The notes under the pieces are model-generated. The model worked only from the letters and a program-made list of their open reading frames with translations. It was not told the origin of the DNA and did no database searches. A stretch of DNA of 64,000 nt, taken from positions 186,001 to 250,000 of the forward strand of contig CAWAJT010000008.1 in the NCBI GenBank assembly GCA_963782415.1, read 5' to 3'. Source of the DNA: Bog-473 sp963782415 (lineage in GTDB: Bacteria; Actinomycetota; Acidimicrobiia; Acidimicrobiales; RAAP-2). A program made the position numbers and the translations under genes. Positions 52,222 to 61,832 of the stretch are shown here, piece after piece. The first letter of the stretch is position 1. Every line of letters starts with the position of its first letter.

Positions 52222-54102
52222 ATGTGCGGCATCATCGGCGTCACCGGCGAGCCTGACGCCATCCCCCTCCTCCTCGGTGCCCTGCACCAGCTCGAATACC
52301 GGGGCTACGACTCGGCCGGAGTGGCGATGGTGGTCGACGCCAGCACCGGGGAGGCGGGGCCGGGGAAGGCCGGTGCCGGGGCTTCCCTCTGGCGGGCCCG
52401 GGCCGCCGGCGGCACGAACTCGGTGTCCAAGCTCGGAGACCTGACGGCCCGGGCCCCGACCGGGCATGCCGCCATCGGCCACACCCGCTGGGCCACCCAC
52501 GGCGGCCCCACACCGGAGAACGCCCACCCGCACACCGACTGCACCGGGCGGCTGGCGCTCATCCACAACGGCATCATCGAGAACCACGCCGAGCTGCGGG
52601 CCGAGCTCGTCGCCGCCGGGCACACGCTGACCTCCGCGACGGACACCGAGGTGATGGCCCACCTCATTGAGCAGGAGATGGCAGGTGGCGTTTCGCTGGC
52701 CGAGGCCACGCGCGCCACGCTGCGCCGGTTGCGGGGTGCCTATTCCATCGCCGTGATCTCAGCCGACGAGCCCGACACCATTGTGGCGGCCCGCTGCAAG
52801 ACCCCGCTCGTCCTCGGCCTGCAGGGCGGGGTGGCGTATCTGGCGTCGGACATCCCCGCGCTGATCGGGCACACGCGCGAGGTGTACACGCTGGCCGACG
52901 ATGAGCTGGCCGTTCTGACGCCGGGTGCGTTGAGTGTGACAACGCTCGACAACGCGCCGGTTGAGCCGGAGCGCCTGACCATCAGTTGGGACCTCGAGGC
53001 CGCGCAGAAGGGTGGCTACGAGGACTACATGTCCAAGGAGATCAACGAGCAGCCCCAAGCGGTGGCCGACACGCTGCTCGACCGGCGTGGACCGAACGGC
53101 GAGCTGATGCTCGACGCCATGCGGCTCAGCGCCGACGACCTCCGCGGCATCGACAAGGTGTTCATTGTTGCCTGCGGCTCCAGCTACCACGCGGCCCTCG
53201 TGGCCAAGTACGCCATTGAGCACTGGGTCAAGCTGCCGACCGAGGTCGACATCGCCAGCGAGTTCCGCTACCGCGATCCGGTGCTCAATGATCGCACGCT
53301 GTGCGTCGGCGTGTCCCAGTCGGGGGAGACGCTCGATACGTCCGAGGCGATGCGCGAGGCGGCGCGGCTCGGCGCCAAGGTGCTCGTCGTCTCCAACGTC
53401 GTCGACTCGTCGATGGCGCGGGCGGCGGACGGGGTGCTCTACACGCGGGCCGGCCCCGAAATCGGCGTGGCCTCCACCAAGTGCCACCTGGCCCAGATTG
53501 TGGCGCTCGAGGTGCTCGGGCTGTACCTGGCCCAGATCCTCGGCACCCGCCCGGCCTCGGAGATCAACGAGATCCTCAACACCATGGATGCGCTGCCGGG
53601 TCTGGTCACCGAGGTGCTGGCGCGCGTCAGTGACGTCGACGACGTGGCGGCCAAGCTGACCGATGCCCGTGACTTCTTCTTTCTCGGTCGCCACGTCGGG
53701 TTCCCGGTGGCCCTGGAGGGCGCGCTCAAGTTGAAGGAACTGGCCTACCTGCGCGCCGAGGGTTATCCGGCGGGCGAGCTCAAGCACGGGCCGATCGCGC
53801 TGATTGAGCCCGGCACCGTCGTCATCGGGATCGCGACGCGCAACCCGCTCTGGGAGAAGATGCTGTCCAACATCGCCGAGGTGCGCAGCCGTGGCGCCAC
53901 GGTGGTGCTGCTCGCCGACGACGGCGACGAGGAGTCGGCCGCCGCGGCGGACCACGTGTTGTGGGTCCCGCCGACCCCGCCCCTGCTCTCGCCGGTGGTC
54001 GGTGTCGTGCCGCTCCAACAGCTCGCCTACCGACTGGCCCGCCTGCACGGCCACGACCCCGACCGCCCCCGCAACCTGGCCAAGACGGTGACCGTCGAGT
54101 GA
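52222..54102 (+). CDS. glmS: Glutamine-fructose-6-phosphate aminotransferase (isomerizing)
   Basis: 626 residues; makes glucosamine-6-phosphate from fructose-6-phosphate and glutamine. The N-terminal glutaminase has the nucleophile Cys2 (MCGIIGVTG), GHTRWATHG and HNGIIENH. The two SIS sugar-isomerase domains carry VACGSSYHA, SQSGETLDTSEAMR and the end RPRNLAKTVTVE. About 17 residues more than usual come from a Gly/Ala-rich insertion near residues 40-60. I see no glmS ribozyme in the 12-base gap upstream. The stop overlaps the acpS GTG. Confidence 0.96.
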   Translation: MCGIIGVTGEPDAIPLLLGALHQLEYRGYDSAGVAMVVDASTGEAGPGKAGAGASLWRARAAGGTNSVSKLGDLTARAPTGHAAIGHTRWATHGGPTPENAHPHTDCTGRLALIHNGIIENHAELRAELVAAGHTLTSATDTEVMAHLIEQEMAGGVSLAEATRATLRRLRGAYSIAVISADEPDTIVAARCKTPLVLGLQGGVAYLASDIPALIGHTREVYTLADDELAVLTPGALSVTTLDNAPVEPERLTISWDLEAAQKGGYEDYMSKEINEQPQAVADTLLDRRGPNGELMLDAMRLSADDLRGIDKVFIVACGSSYHAALVAKYAIEHWVKLPTEVDIASEFRYRDPVLNDRTLCVGVSQSGETLDTSEAMREAARLGAKVLVVSNVVDSSMARAADGVLYTRAGPEIGVASTKCHLAQIVALEVLGLYLAQILGTRPASEINEILNTMDALPGLVTEVLARVSDVDDVAAKLTDARDFFFLGRHVGFPVALEGALKLKELAYLRAEGYPAGELKHGPIALIEPGTVVIGIATRNPLWEKMLSNIAEVRSRGATVVLLADDGDEESAAAADHVLWVPPTPPLLSPVVGVVPLQQLAYRLARLHGHDPDRPRNLAKTVTVE

Positions 54103-54542
54103 CTCGTGGTGCGGCCGGTGCGGCCGGCGTCGCCGGGGCCATCGTCGGCGTCGGCGTCGACGCGGTGGATGTGGCGCGATTCCGCAGGGTGCTCGACCGT
54201 CGCCCGCGCTTCGCCGCGCGGTGCTTCACCGAGTCCGAGCGTTCGGACGTGCGCGCGTCGGCCGACGTGGCCCAGAGCCTGGCGGCGCGTTTCGCCGCCA
54301 AGGAGGCCGTCATGAAGGCGCTCGGCACCGGCATCGGCGGTTTCCCGCTGACCGACGTCGAGGTCTGTCGCACCATCGGGAAGGGCGCCACCCGCAACGC
54401 GCCCTCCCTCAGGCTGCACGGCTCGGCCGCCGAGCTGGCCGGCGCCCGGGGCGCGGGCACGTTCCACCTCTCCCTCACGCATACCGACGGCGTGGCCATC
54501 GCCTTTGTCGTCGCGGAGCAGGCCCCGTGCGCGCCGTCCTGA
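54099..54542 (+). CDS. acpS: Holo-[acyl-carrier-protein] synthase
   Basis: 147 residues; attaches the 4'-phosphopantetheine arm to acyl carrier protein. Motifs IVGVGVDAVDVARF and RFAAKEAVMKALGTG (metal-binding Asp and Glu) and a C-terminal HLSLTHTDGVAIAFVV are clear. GTG 54099 overlaps the glmS stop (GTGA) and adds a short Gly/Ala leader before the conserved start. It overlaps the next gene by 16 bases. Confidence 0.92.
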   Translation: MTRGAAGAAGVAGAIVGVGVDAVDVARFRRVLDRRPRFAARCFTESERSDVRASADVAQSLAARFAAKEAVMKALGTGIGGFPLTDVEVCRTIGKGATRNAPSLRLHGSAAELAGARGAGTFHLSLTHTDGVAIAFVVAEQAPCAPS

Positions 54543-55955
54543 CCCGCGAGGACATGCGGGCGGCCGACGCCGCCGCGCTCGAAACCGTGTCACACGAGAC
54601 CCTGGTGGCGCGCGCCGGCACCGCGACCGGACAGGCTGCACTGCGCCTGCTCGGAGGCGCCTACGGCCGCCGTGTCGTCGTTGTGGTCGGAAAGGGCAGC
54701 AACGGTGCCGACGGCAGGGTGGCAGCGGGCTTCTTGACCCGGCGCGGCGTACGGGTACGCGTCCTGGAGGCCGACGAGGCCATCGCCGGCGGCGGGGCTC
54801 TCCTCCCGCCCTGCGATCTCGTCATCGACGGTGCTTACGGGACGGGATTTCGCGGCAGCTACGACGCCCCGCGGCCGCCGGCCGGTGCGCCCGTCCTCGC
54901 CATCGACATCCCTTCGGGCGTCGACGCCGACACGGGGGAGGCGCCGGGCGATGCCGTCCGGGCCGATCACACCGTGACGTTCGCCTCCTTGAAGCCGGGC
55001 CTGCTCCAAGGCGACGGTGCCGTGTGCAGCGGCCGGGTGGAGGTGGCCGACATCGGGATTGGGTTCCCCCCGCCGCAGGCGATGCTCGTGGAGGACGCCG
55101 ACGTCGCGCTCGGTGCCGGCGCGCCCACGTCAGGTCAACAAGTGGACCACTGCGGTGGGTGTGGCCGCCGGTTCGGCGGGCATGGAGGGTGCCGCCATCT
55201 TGTGCACCCGCGGTGCGATGGCGGCCGGCGCCGGCATGATCAGGCTGGGCTCGCCCGGAGACCCCGCAGCGGCTTGGCCGACCGAGGCCGTCCGCATGCA
55301 CCTGCCGGCGCGCCACTGGGCCGACGCGTTCGTCACGGCGACGGCCAAGTGCAAGGCCGTGGTGATCGGCCCGGGGCTGAGCACCGATAGCGCCGCGGCC
55401 GACGCCATCAGGTCCGTGATCGCCGCGGTGCCGGTGCCACTCGTGATCGATGCCGACGCCCTCAGCGCGCTCGGGAGCGCCGCCGACGCCCGCACGCTGC
55501 TCGGCCGGCGGAGTGGACCGAGCATCCTCACGCCACACGACGGAGAGTACGCACGCATCAACGGCGCTCCCCCCGGCGACGATCGCCTGGCGGCGGCACG
55601 GACGCTGGCCCGGGCCACCGGCGCTGTCGTCCTCCTGAAGGGCCCCCTCACCGCGGTGGCGTCGCCCGACGCCACGACGCCCGACGTCATGCTCGCCGCC
55701 GCCGGCGGGCCCGCACTGGCCACGGCCGGAAGTGGCGACGTCCTCTCCGGCGTGATCGGTGCCTTCTGCGCGCGCGGTCTCCCACCGCTCGAGGCGGCGG
55801 CGGTGGCCGCCCATGTGCATGGACGAGCGGCGTCGCGCGGCCCGTCGCAAGGTCTCGTTGCCGGCGACCTGCCCGGCTTGTTGGCGGCGCTGCTCTCGGA
55901 ACTGGACCCGGCCGGAATGTCGGGGCGGGGACCGCGCCCGAGCGACGGACGATGA
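54527..55955 (+). CDS. nnr: Bifunctional NAD(P)HX epimerase / dehydratase, with a frameshift
   Basis: Repairs hydrated NAD(P)H. The N-terminal epimerase domain has VVVGKGSNGADGRVAAGFL, IDGAYGTGF and DIPSGVDADTG. The C-terminal ADP-dependent dehydratase has NKWTTAVGVAAGSAGMEGAAIL, VVIGPGLSTD, LTPHDGEYAR and AGSGDVLSGVIG. Between the domains, at about 55105-55135, the frame shifts; removing one base would join ADVALGAG to PRQVNKW. Start GTG 54527 (16 bases inside acpS) or ATG 54554. Either a true split of two domains or, more likely given similar events nearby, a sequence error. Confidence 0.85.
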
Positions 55956-56052
55956 CGGGCGCGGGTCATGGTCGTGCGTGAGTTCCGTGAGTGAGGGGGC
56001 GCCCGTGCGGCTCGTGCCCCCGGCGCCCGACGACGAGGACGCTGCCGTGACC

Positions 56053-57231
56053 ATGGCCCAAGGGCGCTCGCGGCCGACCTGGGCCGAGATCGACCTGGAC
56101 GCGCTCAGTCACAACGCCTCGGTGTTGGCGCGCCTGGTTGCGCCGGCCGAGCTCTGCGCGGTGGTCAAAGCGCACGGCTACGGCCACGGGGGGCCGGCGG
56201 TGGCCCGGGCCGCGCTGGCGGGTGGTGCGGGCCGGCTTGCGGTCGCGCTGGTCGATGAGGGCGTGGAACTGCGCGCCCATGGCATCACGGCGCCGATCCT
56301 GTTGCTCAGTGAGTGCGATCCCGCGGCAGCGTCGACCGCGCTCTCCTATGGGTTGACGCCCACCCTGTACTCGAGCGAAGGCATCCACGCCTTCAGCGCG
56401 GCGGCGCGCGGAGCGCGCGCTCGTGTTCCCGTCCATGTGAAGGTGGACACCGGGATGCACCGGGTGGGAACGACCCCCGAGGACCTGCGTGATGTCGCTG
56501 CGGCCGTGCTCGCCGAGCCCGGCCTGCAACTCGAAGGGATCTGGACTCACCTGCCTGTGGCCGACGGTGAACGCGACGAGGACATCGCGTTCACCGAGGG
56601 GCAGCTCGACCTGTTCGATCGCCTGGTGACCGACCTGGCGGCGGCCGGCATTTCGGTGCCCCTGCTCCACGCGGCCAACACGGCCGGGGCAATCGCCTTT
56701 CCCCGCTCGCGCCACGCCGCGGTCCGTTGCGGTATCGGCCTCTACGGCTACCTTCCCGGGCGCCGCGTGCGAGCCGCCTTCGACCAGCAGGTGCGCGGTG
56801 AGCAGCTCCGTCCCGTCATGGCGCTCAAAGCCCGGGTCGTCGCCGTGCGCACCCTCGATGCCGGTGAACGCCCCTCCTATGGGCGGCTCCGACCCCTGCC
56901 GGCGCGCTCGCGCGTCGCCACCATCCCCATCGGGTACGCCGACGGCCTGCCGCGGTCACTCTTCGACGGCGGCTACGAGGTCCTGATCGGCGGGGTCCGC
57001 CGGCCCCTGGCCGGCATGGTGACGATGGACCAGATCGTGGTCGACTGCGGGGACGACGAATCAGTGGGCCCCGGTGACGAGGTGGTGCTTCTCGGCGCGC
57101 AGGGGAACGAGGTCATCACCGCGGACGACTGGGCCGCCATGGTGGGGACGATCAGCTACGAGGTGGTGTGCGGGATCGGACCGCGCATGCCGCGCATTGT
57201 GGTCAACCGTCCGGACGCACCCGGTGGCTGA
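56053..57231 (+). CDS. alr: Alanine racemase
   Basis: PLP-dependent fold-type III enzyme making D-alanine for peptidoglycan. From ATG 56053 it has 392 residues; the PLP lysine is K39 in VVKAHGYGHGG, the same number as in the Geobacillus enzyme. Further landmarks: KVDTGMHRVG, HAANTAGAIAF, RCGIGLYGY, PIGYADGLPR and the catalytic-tyrosine region GTISYEVVCGIGPR. Upstream in-frame GTG codons (55987, 56047) could lengthen it. It follows nnr and overlaps udg by 8 bases. Confidence 0.95.
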   Translation: MAQGRSRPTWAEIDLDALSHNASVLARLVAPAELCAVVKAHGYGHGGPAVARAALAGGAGRLAVALVDEGVELRAHGITAPILLLSECDPAAASTALSYGLTPTLYSSEGIHAFSAAARGARARVPVHVKVDTGMHRVGTTPEDLRDVAAAVLAEPGLQLEGIWTHLPVADGERDEDIAFTEGQLDLFDRLVTDLAAAGISVPLLHAANTAGAIAFPRSRHAAVRCGIGLYGYLPGRRVRAAFDQQVRGEQLRPVMALKARVVAVRTLDAGERPSYGRLRPLPARSRVATIPIGYADGLPRSLFDGGYEVLIGGVRRPLAGMVTMDQIVVDCGDDESVGPGDEVVLLGAQGNEVITADDWAAMVGTISYEVVCGIGPRMPRIVVNRPDAPGG

Positions 57232-57802
57232 CGGTGGGGCCGGCGCGCTCGAGCAGCTGCGCGCCGTGGCGTCGACGTGCACGCGTTGCCCACTGGCCAA
57301 GGGTCGCACCCAGGTCGTCTTCGGCGTGGGCTCCTCCACGGCCGACCTGTTGTTCGTGGGCGAGGGACCGGGTCGAGAGGAGGACCTGGCGGGCGAACCC
57401 TTTGTCGGCCGCTCGGGCAAGTTGCTCGACCGGCTCATGTGGGAGGAGATCGGTCTGACCCGGGCCGAGTGCTATATCGCCAACGTCGTGAAGTGTCGGC
57501 CGCCGCAGAACCGCGACCCCGCACCGAAAGAGATCGAGGCGTGCCGGCCGTATCTGGCCGAGCAGATCATCCTGATCGACCCCGTCGTCATCGTCACGCT
57601 GGGAAACTTCGCCACCAAGCTCCTGCTGGAGACCACCAGGGGCATCCGTGAGCTGCGGGGCCAGGTGTTCGAACGGGAGCGGGCCAGCCTCGTCCCGACC
57701 TATCACCCCGCCTACGTGCTGCGCGCCGGGGGCGAAGCCATGGCCGAGATGCGGGCGGACTTCATCAGGGCGAAGCGATTGATCGCGGCGGGTCGCCGGT
57801 GA
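57224..57802 (+). CDS. Uracil-DNA glycosylase, family 4 (iron-sulfur type)
   Basis: 192 residues; removes uracil from DNA. It shows the family motif GEGPGREEDLAGEPFVGRSG, NVVKCRPPQNRDP and the late PTYHPAYVLR. The four cysteines expected to bind a 4Fe-4S cluster are in CTRCPL, KCRPP and ACRPYL. GTG 57224 overlaps the alr stop by 8 bases, and its stop overlaps tsaE (GTGA), so it is co-translated within the alr-tsaE group. Family 5 is an alternative, but the motifs favour family 4. Confidence 0.92.
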   Translation: MADGGAGALEQLRAVASTCTRCPLAKGRTQVVFGVGSSTADLLFVGEGPGREEDLAGEPFVGRSGKLLDRLMWEEIGLTRAECYIANVVKCRPPQNRDPAPKEIEACRPYLAEQIILIDPVVIVTLGNFATKLLLETTRGIRELRGQVFERERASLVPTYHPAYVLRAGGEAMAEMRADFIRAKRLIAAGRR

Positions 57803-58320
57803 CCTGGCCCGTCGAGTGGACGAGCGAGTCGGCCGCCGGCACCCGCGAACTGGCGGCGCGACTCACCGCCTTGTGCCGCCCCGGCGACGTCGTCCTGCTG
57901 GTGGGCGACCTCGGCGCCGGCAAGACCGTCTTCGCCCAGGGCTTCGCCACCGCGCTCGGGGTGCCGGGCCCGGTGACGAGCCCCACCTTCGCCCTGGTGC
58001 GCCAGTACGACTGCGGGGACGACAGCCCGGTCGGGTTGCTCATCCACGCGGACGTCTACCGCACGGGCTCGGTGGACGAGGTGGTCGACCTCGCCCTTGC
58101 CGAGCTGGTCGAGGAGGATGCGGTCGCGCTCGTGGAGTGGGGCGAGCTGGCCGCCCCCGCGCTCGGCGATAGTGCGCTCGAGGTCTCGCTCGTCGCACCC
58201 GATCCCGTGGGATCTCCCGAGCGCAGGGTGCTGACGCTCGTCGGTCGCGGGCGCTGGGCCGATCGGTCCGAGGACGTGCAGGCGGCGCTGCCCGATCGGG
58301 CGGGACGAGGGGCGCCGTGA
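57799..58320 (+). CDS. tsaE: tRNA threonylcarbamoyladenosine biosynthesis ATPase TsaE
   Basis: 173 residues; P-loop ATPase that resets the TsaB-TsaD complex during synthesis of t6A37 in tRNA. Walker A GDLGAGKT is at 36-43, followed by FAQGFATALGV, TSPTFALVRQY, HADVYR and VEWGE. The start GTG overlaps the udg stop and the end overlaps tsaB (GTGA), so all three are coupled. Confidence 0.95.
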   Translation: MTWPVEWTSESAAGTRELAARLTALCRPGDVVLLVGDLGAGKTVFAQGFATALGVPGPVTSPTFALVRQYDCGDDSPVGLLIHADVYRTGSVDEVVDLALAELVEEDAVALVEWGELAAPALGDSALEVSLVAPDPVGSPERRVLTLVGRGRWADRSEDVQAALPDRAGRGAP

Positions 58321-59072
58321 ACGGTCAGGATCCGGCATCGACCACCACACCGACGCCCGCCCTGGTGGCCATCGAGACGGCAACGGAGACGGTCGGGGTG
58401 GCCGTGCGTACCTCTGCCGGCGTGCAGGCCGAGCTGACGCTGTCGGGGCGTCGCCGCCACGTCGAGACCCTGACACCGGCGTTGGCACACCTGTTGGACC
58501 AGGTCGACCTGGTCCCGGCCGATGTCGGCATCGTCGCGGTGGACATCGGCCCCGGCCTGTTCACCGGCCTGCGGGTGGGCGTCGCCGCCGCCAAGGGCCT
58601 GGCGCAGTCGCTCGGCGTCGGTGTCATGCCCGCGACCAGCCTCGACATCATGACGGCGGGTGCCGCCGCGGCCGGGCTGCGCGGCCTGGTCCTCGCCTGC
58701 GTCGACGCCCGGCGCGGCGAGGTGTTCGCCGCTGCCCACGAGGTCGGGCCCCCGGGGACCGTGCCGCTCCAGCGACTCGGCCCCGGGCTGTTCACCCCCA
58801 GCCAGCTGGCCGCCGCACTCGGTGCGTTCGCCGGTGCACCGGTGCACGCCGTGGGGGACGGCGCATTGCGCTACGCCGATACGCTGGCCGCGGTGCCCGG
58901 CGTCGATGCGGAGATCCCGGGGTTGGGCTTTCCGCCTCCCGCGGCGCTGGTGGAGCAGGCACGGGCCAAATGGGAAGCGGGCGAACCGCCAGTTCATCCC
59001 GAGACGGTCGTTCCCCTCTACATGCGTGAGGCGGACGCAAAGAGCAATTTTGCGCGGGCGGTGCGGGCATGA
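58317..59072 (+). CDS. tsaB: tRNA threonylcarbamoyladenosine biosynthesis protein TsaB
   Basis: 251 residues; ASKHA-fold partner that dimerises with TsaD. It starts with LVAIETATETVGVAV, then DIGPGLFTGLRVGVAAAKGLA and CVDARRGEVFAAA, all typical. An added N-terminal dozen residues and a C-terminal READAKSNFA complete it. It is followed by rimI after 13 bases. Confidence 0.94.
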   Translation: MNGQDPASTTTPTPALVAIETATETVGVAVRTSAGVQAELTLSGRRRHVETLTPALAHLLDQVDLVPADVGIVAVDIGPGLFTGLRVGVAAAKGLAQSLGVGVMPATSLDIMTAGAAAAGLRGLVLACVDARRGEVFAAAHEVGPPGTVPLQRLGPGLFTPSQLAAALGAFAGAPVHAVGDGALRYADTLAAVPGVDAEIPGLGFPPPAALVEQARAKWEAGEPPVHPETVVPLYMREADAKSNFARAVRA

Positions 59073-59085
59073 GGCGTGTGCGGCG

Positions 59086-59607
59086 GTGACGCTGCGCATC
59101 GAGAAACTGAAGCGCAGGGACCTGCGTCACGTGTTGCGCATCGAGAGCATGGTCTTCCCGGAGCCGTGGTCGGTCGAGGTCTTCAACTCTGAGCTCGCGC
59201 TGCGCAAGGGCCGTCTCTACCGCGCCGCGTGGGACGGGGGGGACATGGTGGGGTACATCGGGTTCATGATGGTCGACGACGAGGCGCACATGACGACCAT
59301 CGCCACGTCACCCAGCCACCAGCGCTCGGGCATCGCCACGACACTGATCGTCGACGGCATCCGCACCCTGCAGGCCGGGGGCACGAAGCACCTGTCGCTG
59401 GAGGTCGCCGCCAACAACGAACCAGCGCAGGCCCTCTACCGCCGCTTCGGTTTCGCCCCGGTCGGCGTGCGCAAGAACTACTACCCCGTGACCGGGCAGG
59501 ACGCCCTCGTCATGTGGGTCTACGACATCGACTCGGAAGAGTACGCCCACCGCCTCGAAGAGCTGGCCGTCACCGGCCAGGCCGTCGAGGACCAGCGTCC
59601 CCGTTAG
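59086..59607 (+). CDS. rimI: Ribosomal-protein-alanine N-acetyltransferase (RimI-like)
   Basis: 173-residue GNAT acetyltransferase. It shows RDLRHVLRIESMVFPEPWS at the start, acetyl-CoA-binding SPSHQRSGIATTL, and LEVAANNEPAQALYRRFGF, all normal for RimI, which acetylates the N-terminal alanine of S18. GTG 59086 is the first start compatible with the family N-terminus. The usual next gene tsaD is absent; a 138-base gap and an unrelated reductase follow. Confidence 0.9.
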   Translation: MTLRIEKLKRRDLRHVLRIESMVFPEPWSVEVFNSELALRKGRLYRAAWDGGDMVGYIGFMMVDDEAHMTTIATSPSHQRSGIATTLIVDGIRTLQAGGTKHLSLEVAANNEPAQALYRRFGFAPVGVRKNYYPVTGQDALVMWVYDIDSEEYAHRLEELAVTGQAVEDQRPR

Positions 59608-59745
59608 ACGCCCGTCTCGCCGCGCACCGTGCCGCGGCCGCCCCCGTAGGGTGGGCTCGGCCGGACGGCAGTCCGACAGGGGTGCGTCGGCCGAGCACGC
59701 AGGCACGACGCCAGACGCCACGACGAGGGAAGAGGTGTACGGACC

Positions 59746-60720
59746 ATGGACACGATCGCGCTCGGGACGCAGGGGTTGCGGGTGTCGCGCCAGGGACTCG
59801 GCTGCATGGGGATGTCCGACTTCTACGGGCCGGTGGACGATGGCGAGTCGACCGCCACCATCCACCGGGCCCTCGAGCTGGGGATCACCTTCTTCGACAC
59901 GTCGGACATGTACGGGCCCCACACCAACGAAGTGCTCGTCGGCAAGGCACTGGCCGGGCGGCGCGACGAGGCGGTGATCGCCACCAAGTTCGGCATCGTC
60001 CGCGATCCCGACGATCCGGCGAAGCGTTCGGTCAACGGCCGGCCCGAGTACGTGCGTCAGGCCGTCGACGGCTCATTGGCGCGGCTCGGTGTCGACCACA
60101 TCGATCTCTACTACCAGCACCGGGTCGATCCCGACACGCCGATCGAGGAGACCGTCGGGGCCATGGCCGAGCTGGTGGCCCGGGGCAAGGTGCGGTACCT
60201 CGGCCTCTCCGAGGCGGCGCCGGCCACCATCCGTCGCGCCCACGCGGTGCACCCGATCTCGGCCCTCCAGACGGAGTACTCGGTGTGGTCGCGCCAGCCC
60301 GAAGAGGAGATCCTGCCGACGCTGCGCGAGCTCGGCATCGGCTTCGTCCCCTACAGCCCGCTCGGGCGGGGCTTCCTCACCGGTGCACTGCGCTCGCTCG
60401 ACGACCTGGACGAGAGCGATTTCCGCCGATACCAGCCGCGGTTCCAGGGGGACAATCTCGCTGACAACGTCGCCATCGTGGAGGTCCTGGACCAGCTGGC
60501 CTCGGTCAAGGGGTGCACGCCGGGGCAGATCGCGCTCGCCTTCGTGCACGCGGCCGGACGCGACGTCGCGCCGATCCCGGGCACCAAGCGGCGCAGCTAC
60601 CTGGAGGAAAACGCCGCCGCGGTCGACGTCGAGCTGACCGAGGAGGATCTCGCCGTCCTCGACACCGTCGCTCCGGCCAAGGGCGATCGTTACGCAGACA
60701 TGTCGCCGGTCAACCGCTAG
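59746..60720 (+). CDS. Aldo/keto reductase
   Basis: 324-residue NADPH-dependent TIM-barrel oxidoreductase of the YajO/AKR13-like type. The catalytic tetrad is visible: D51 and Y56 in DTSDMYGPHTNE, K81 in ATKFG and the histidine in LYYQHRVD. C-terminal cofactor contacts are in PIPGTKR. The substrate, a small aldehyde or ketone, cannot be told. AGGGAAGAGG lies upstream of the ATG. Single gene with its own gap on both sides. Confidence 0.92.
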   Translation: MDTIALGTQGLRVSRQGLGCMGMSDFYGPVDDGESTATIHRALELGITFFDTSDMYGPHTNEVLVGKALAGRRDEAVIATKFGIVRDPDDPAKRSVNGRPEYVRQAVDGSLARLGVDHIDLYYQHRVDPDTPIEETVGAMAELVARGKVRYLGLSEAAPATIRRAHAVHPISALQTEYSVWSRQPEEEILPTLRELGIGFVPYSPLGRGFLTGALRSLDDLDESDFRRYQPRFQGDNLADNVAIVEVLDQLASVKGCTPGQIALAFVHAAGRDVAPIPGTKRRSYLEENAAAVDVELTEEDLAVLDTVAPAKGDRYADMSPVNR

Positions 60721-60770
60721 ACGACAGCCCCCAGGAGGCCGGCGGCGAGGGCGACGTCACATCAAGGGCG

Positions 60771-61808
60771 TCAGCGGCTGAGGTGGCGATGCACCGTGGC
60801 GACGGTGCGTCGCGCCGTTGCTTGTGTCCCGGCGACGCTCCACCAGGCCCGCTGGAGCGCCGCCCGCGGCGAGGGATGACGCGGCCGGCGGCAGACGTAG
60901 GCCAGCAGGTAGCACTTCTCAATGTCGTCGAACACACCGCGTTTGGTGGCGAGCTCGTCCGGGTCGAAGGTGCCGCGTCGGAGTGAGCCGCCGCCGTAGT
61001 TGATCCCCTGCGCCCGCTCAATCACGAACCCGTTGCCGCGCAGCATGGCGGCCAGCTCGGCGTGGCGATACTCGTACTTGTGGTCGGGGTCGATGAACGC
61101 CTCCTGCTGGAGCCGAGTCAACGCGGCGTTGGGCGTGTCGAGGGCGAGCACGCCGCCCGGACGTAGGACGCGGTGGGCCTCGGCCAGGACCTGCTCGGCC
61201 TCGGCCCGGGTGATGTGCTCAATGCTCTGACCGCTGTACACCATGTCGAAGGAGGCGGACGGGTAGCTGCTGAGGTCGGTCATGGAGTGGTAGCGGTATG
61301 AGACCCGGCCGCCCTCCACCTCGACCGAGGAGTGGCTGAGGTCGTCTTGGTACAGCTGGTGGCGGTCCTGGCTCGGGAGGTCGACGATGATGATCTCCTC
61401 GAACGCGTAGGGGTAGCCCATCAGGACCAGCGCGCCGTGGGGGACGCCGACCGCAACGCCGCCGATGTCGAGGATCCGCCGCGCCCGCGGCAGGCTCCGG
61501 ATGAAGGCGCCCCGCCCGTAGTGCAGCGACGGCCCGAATTCGGTCATGGGCGACGAGTGGCTCCACTCGGCCGAGTCGGTCAGCCATTCCACGTACTGGC
61601 GGGGGCTCTTGGTGCCGTGCTCCAGCTCCGCCAGGAGGGGGTCGTCCTCGGGAGGTTCTCGGCCGAAGAGGAGATGGAAGAGTCCTCGGTGCAGCTCGGG
61701 CGCCGGCAGGTCTTCGAGCAGCCCGGATTGGGGGAACGAGTCAGGCAGCGCCGACCCCTGGCGCGGCCGTCGCCGGCGGGCCCGGCCGGACCTGGACTCG
61801 GCCTGCAT
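60771..61808 (-). CDS. Class I SAM-dependent methyltransferase
   Basis: 345 residues. The SAM-binding core has RILDIGGVAVGVPHG, IIIVDLP, FDMVYSGQSIEHI and the post-motif LRPGGVLALDTPNAAL. The first 70 residues are a charged leader and a helical segment without signal peptide. The target is unknown; co-location with a glycosyltransferase 24 bases upstream and a glucosidase suggests a sugar or glycoconjugate. Last gene of a three-gene minus-strand group; convergent with the aldo/keto reductase. Confidence 0.85.
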   Translation of the reverse strand: MQAESRSGRARRRRPRQGSALPDSFPQSGLLEDLPAPELHRGLFHLLFGREPPEDDPLLAELEHGTKSPRQYVEWLTDSAEWSHSSPMTEFGPSLHYGRGAFIRSLPRARRILDIGGVAVGVPHGALVLMGYPYAFEEIIIVDLPSQDRHQLYQDDLSHSSVEVEGGRVSYRYHSMTDLSSYPSASFDMVYSGQSIEHITRAEAEQVLAEAHRVLRPGGVLALDTPNAALTRLQQEAFIDPDHKYEYRHAELAAMLRGNGFVIERAQGINYGGGSLRRGTFDPDELATKRGVFDDIEKCYLLAYVCRRPRHPSPRAALQRAWWSVAGTQATARRTVATVHRHLSR

Positions 61809-61832
61809 GCCGTCGACTGTACCCGGCGCCGT

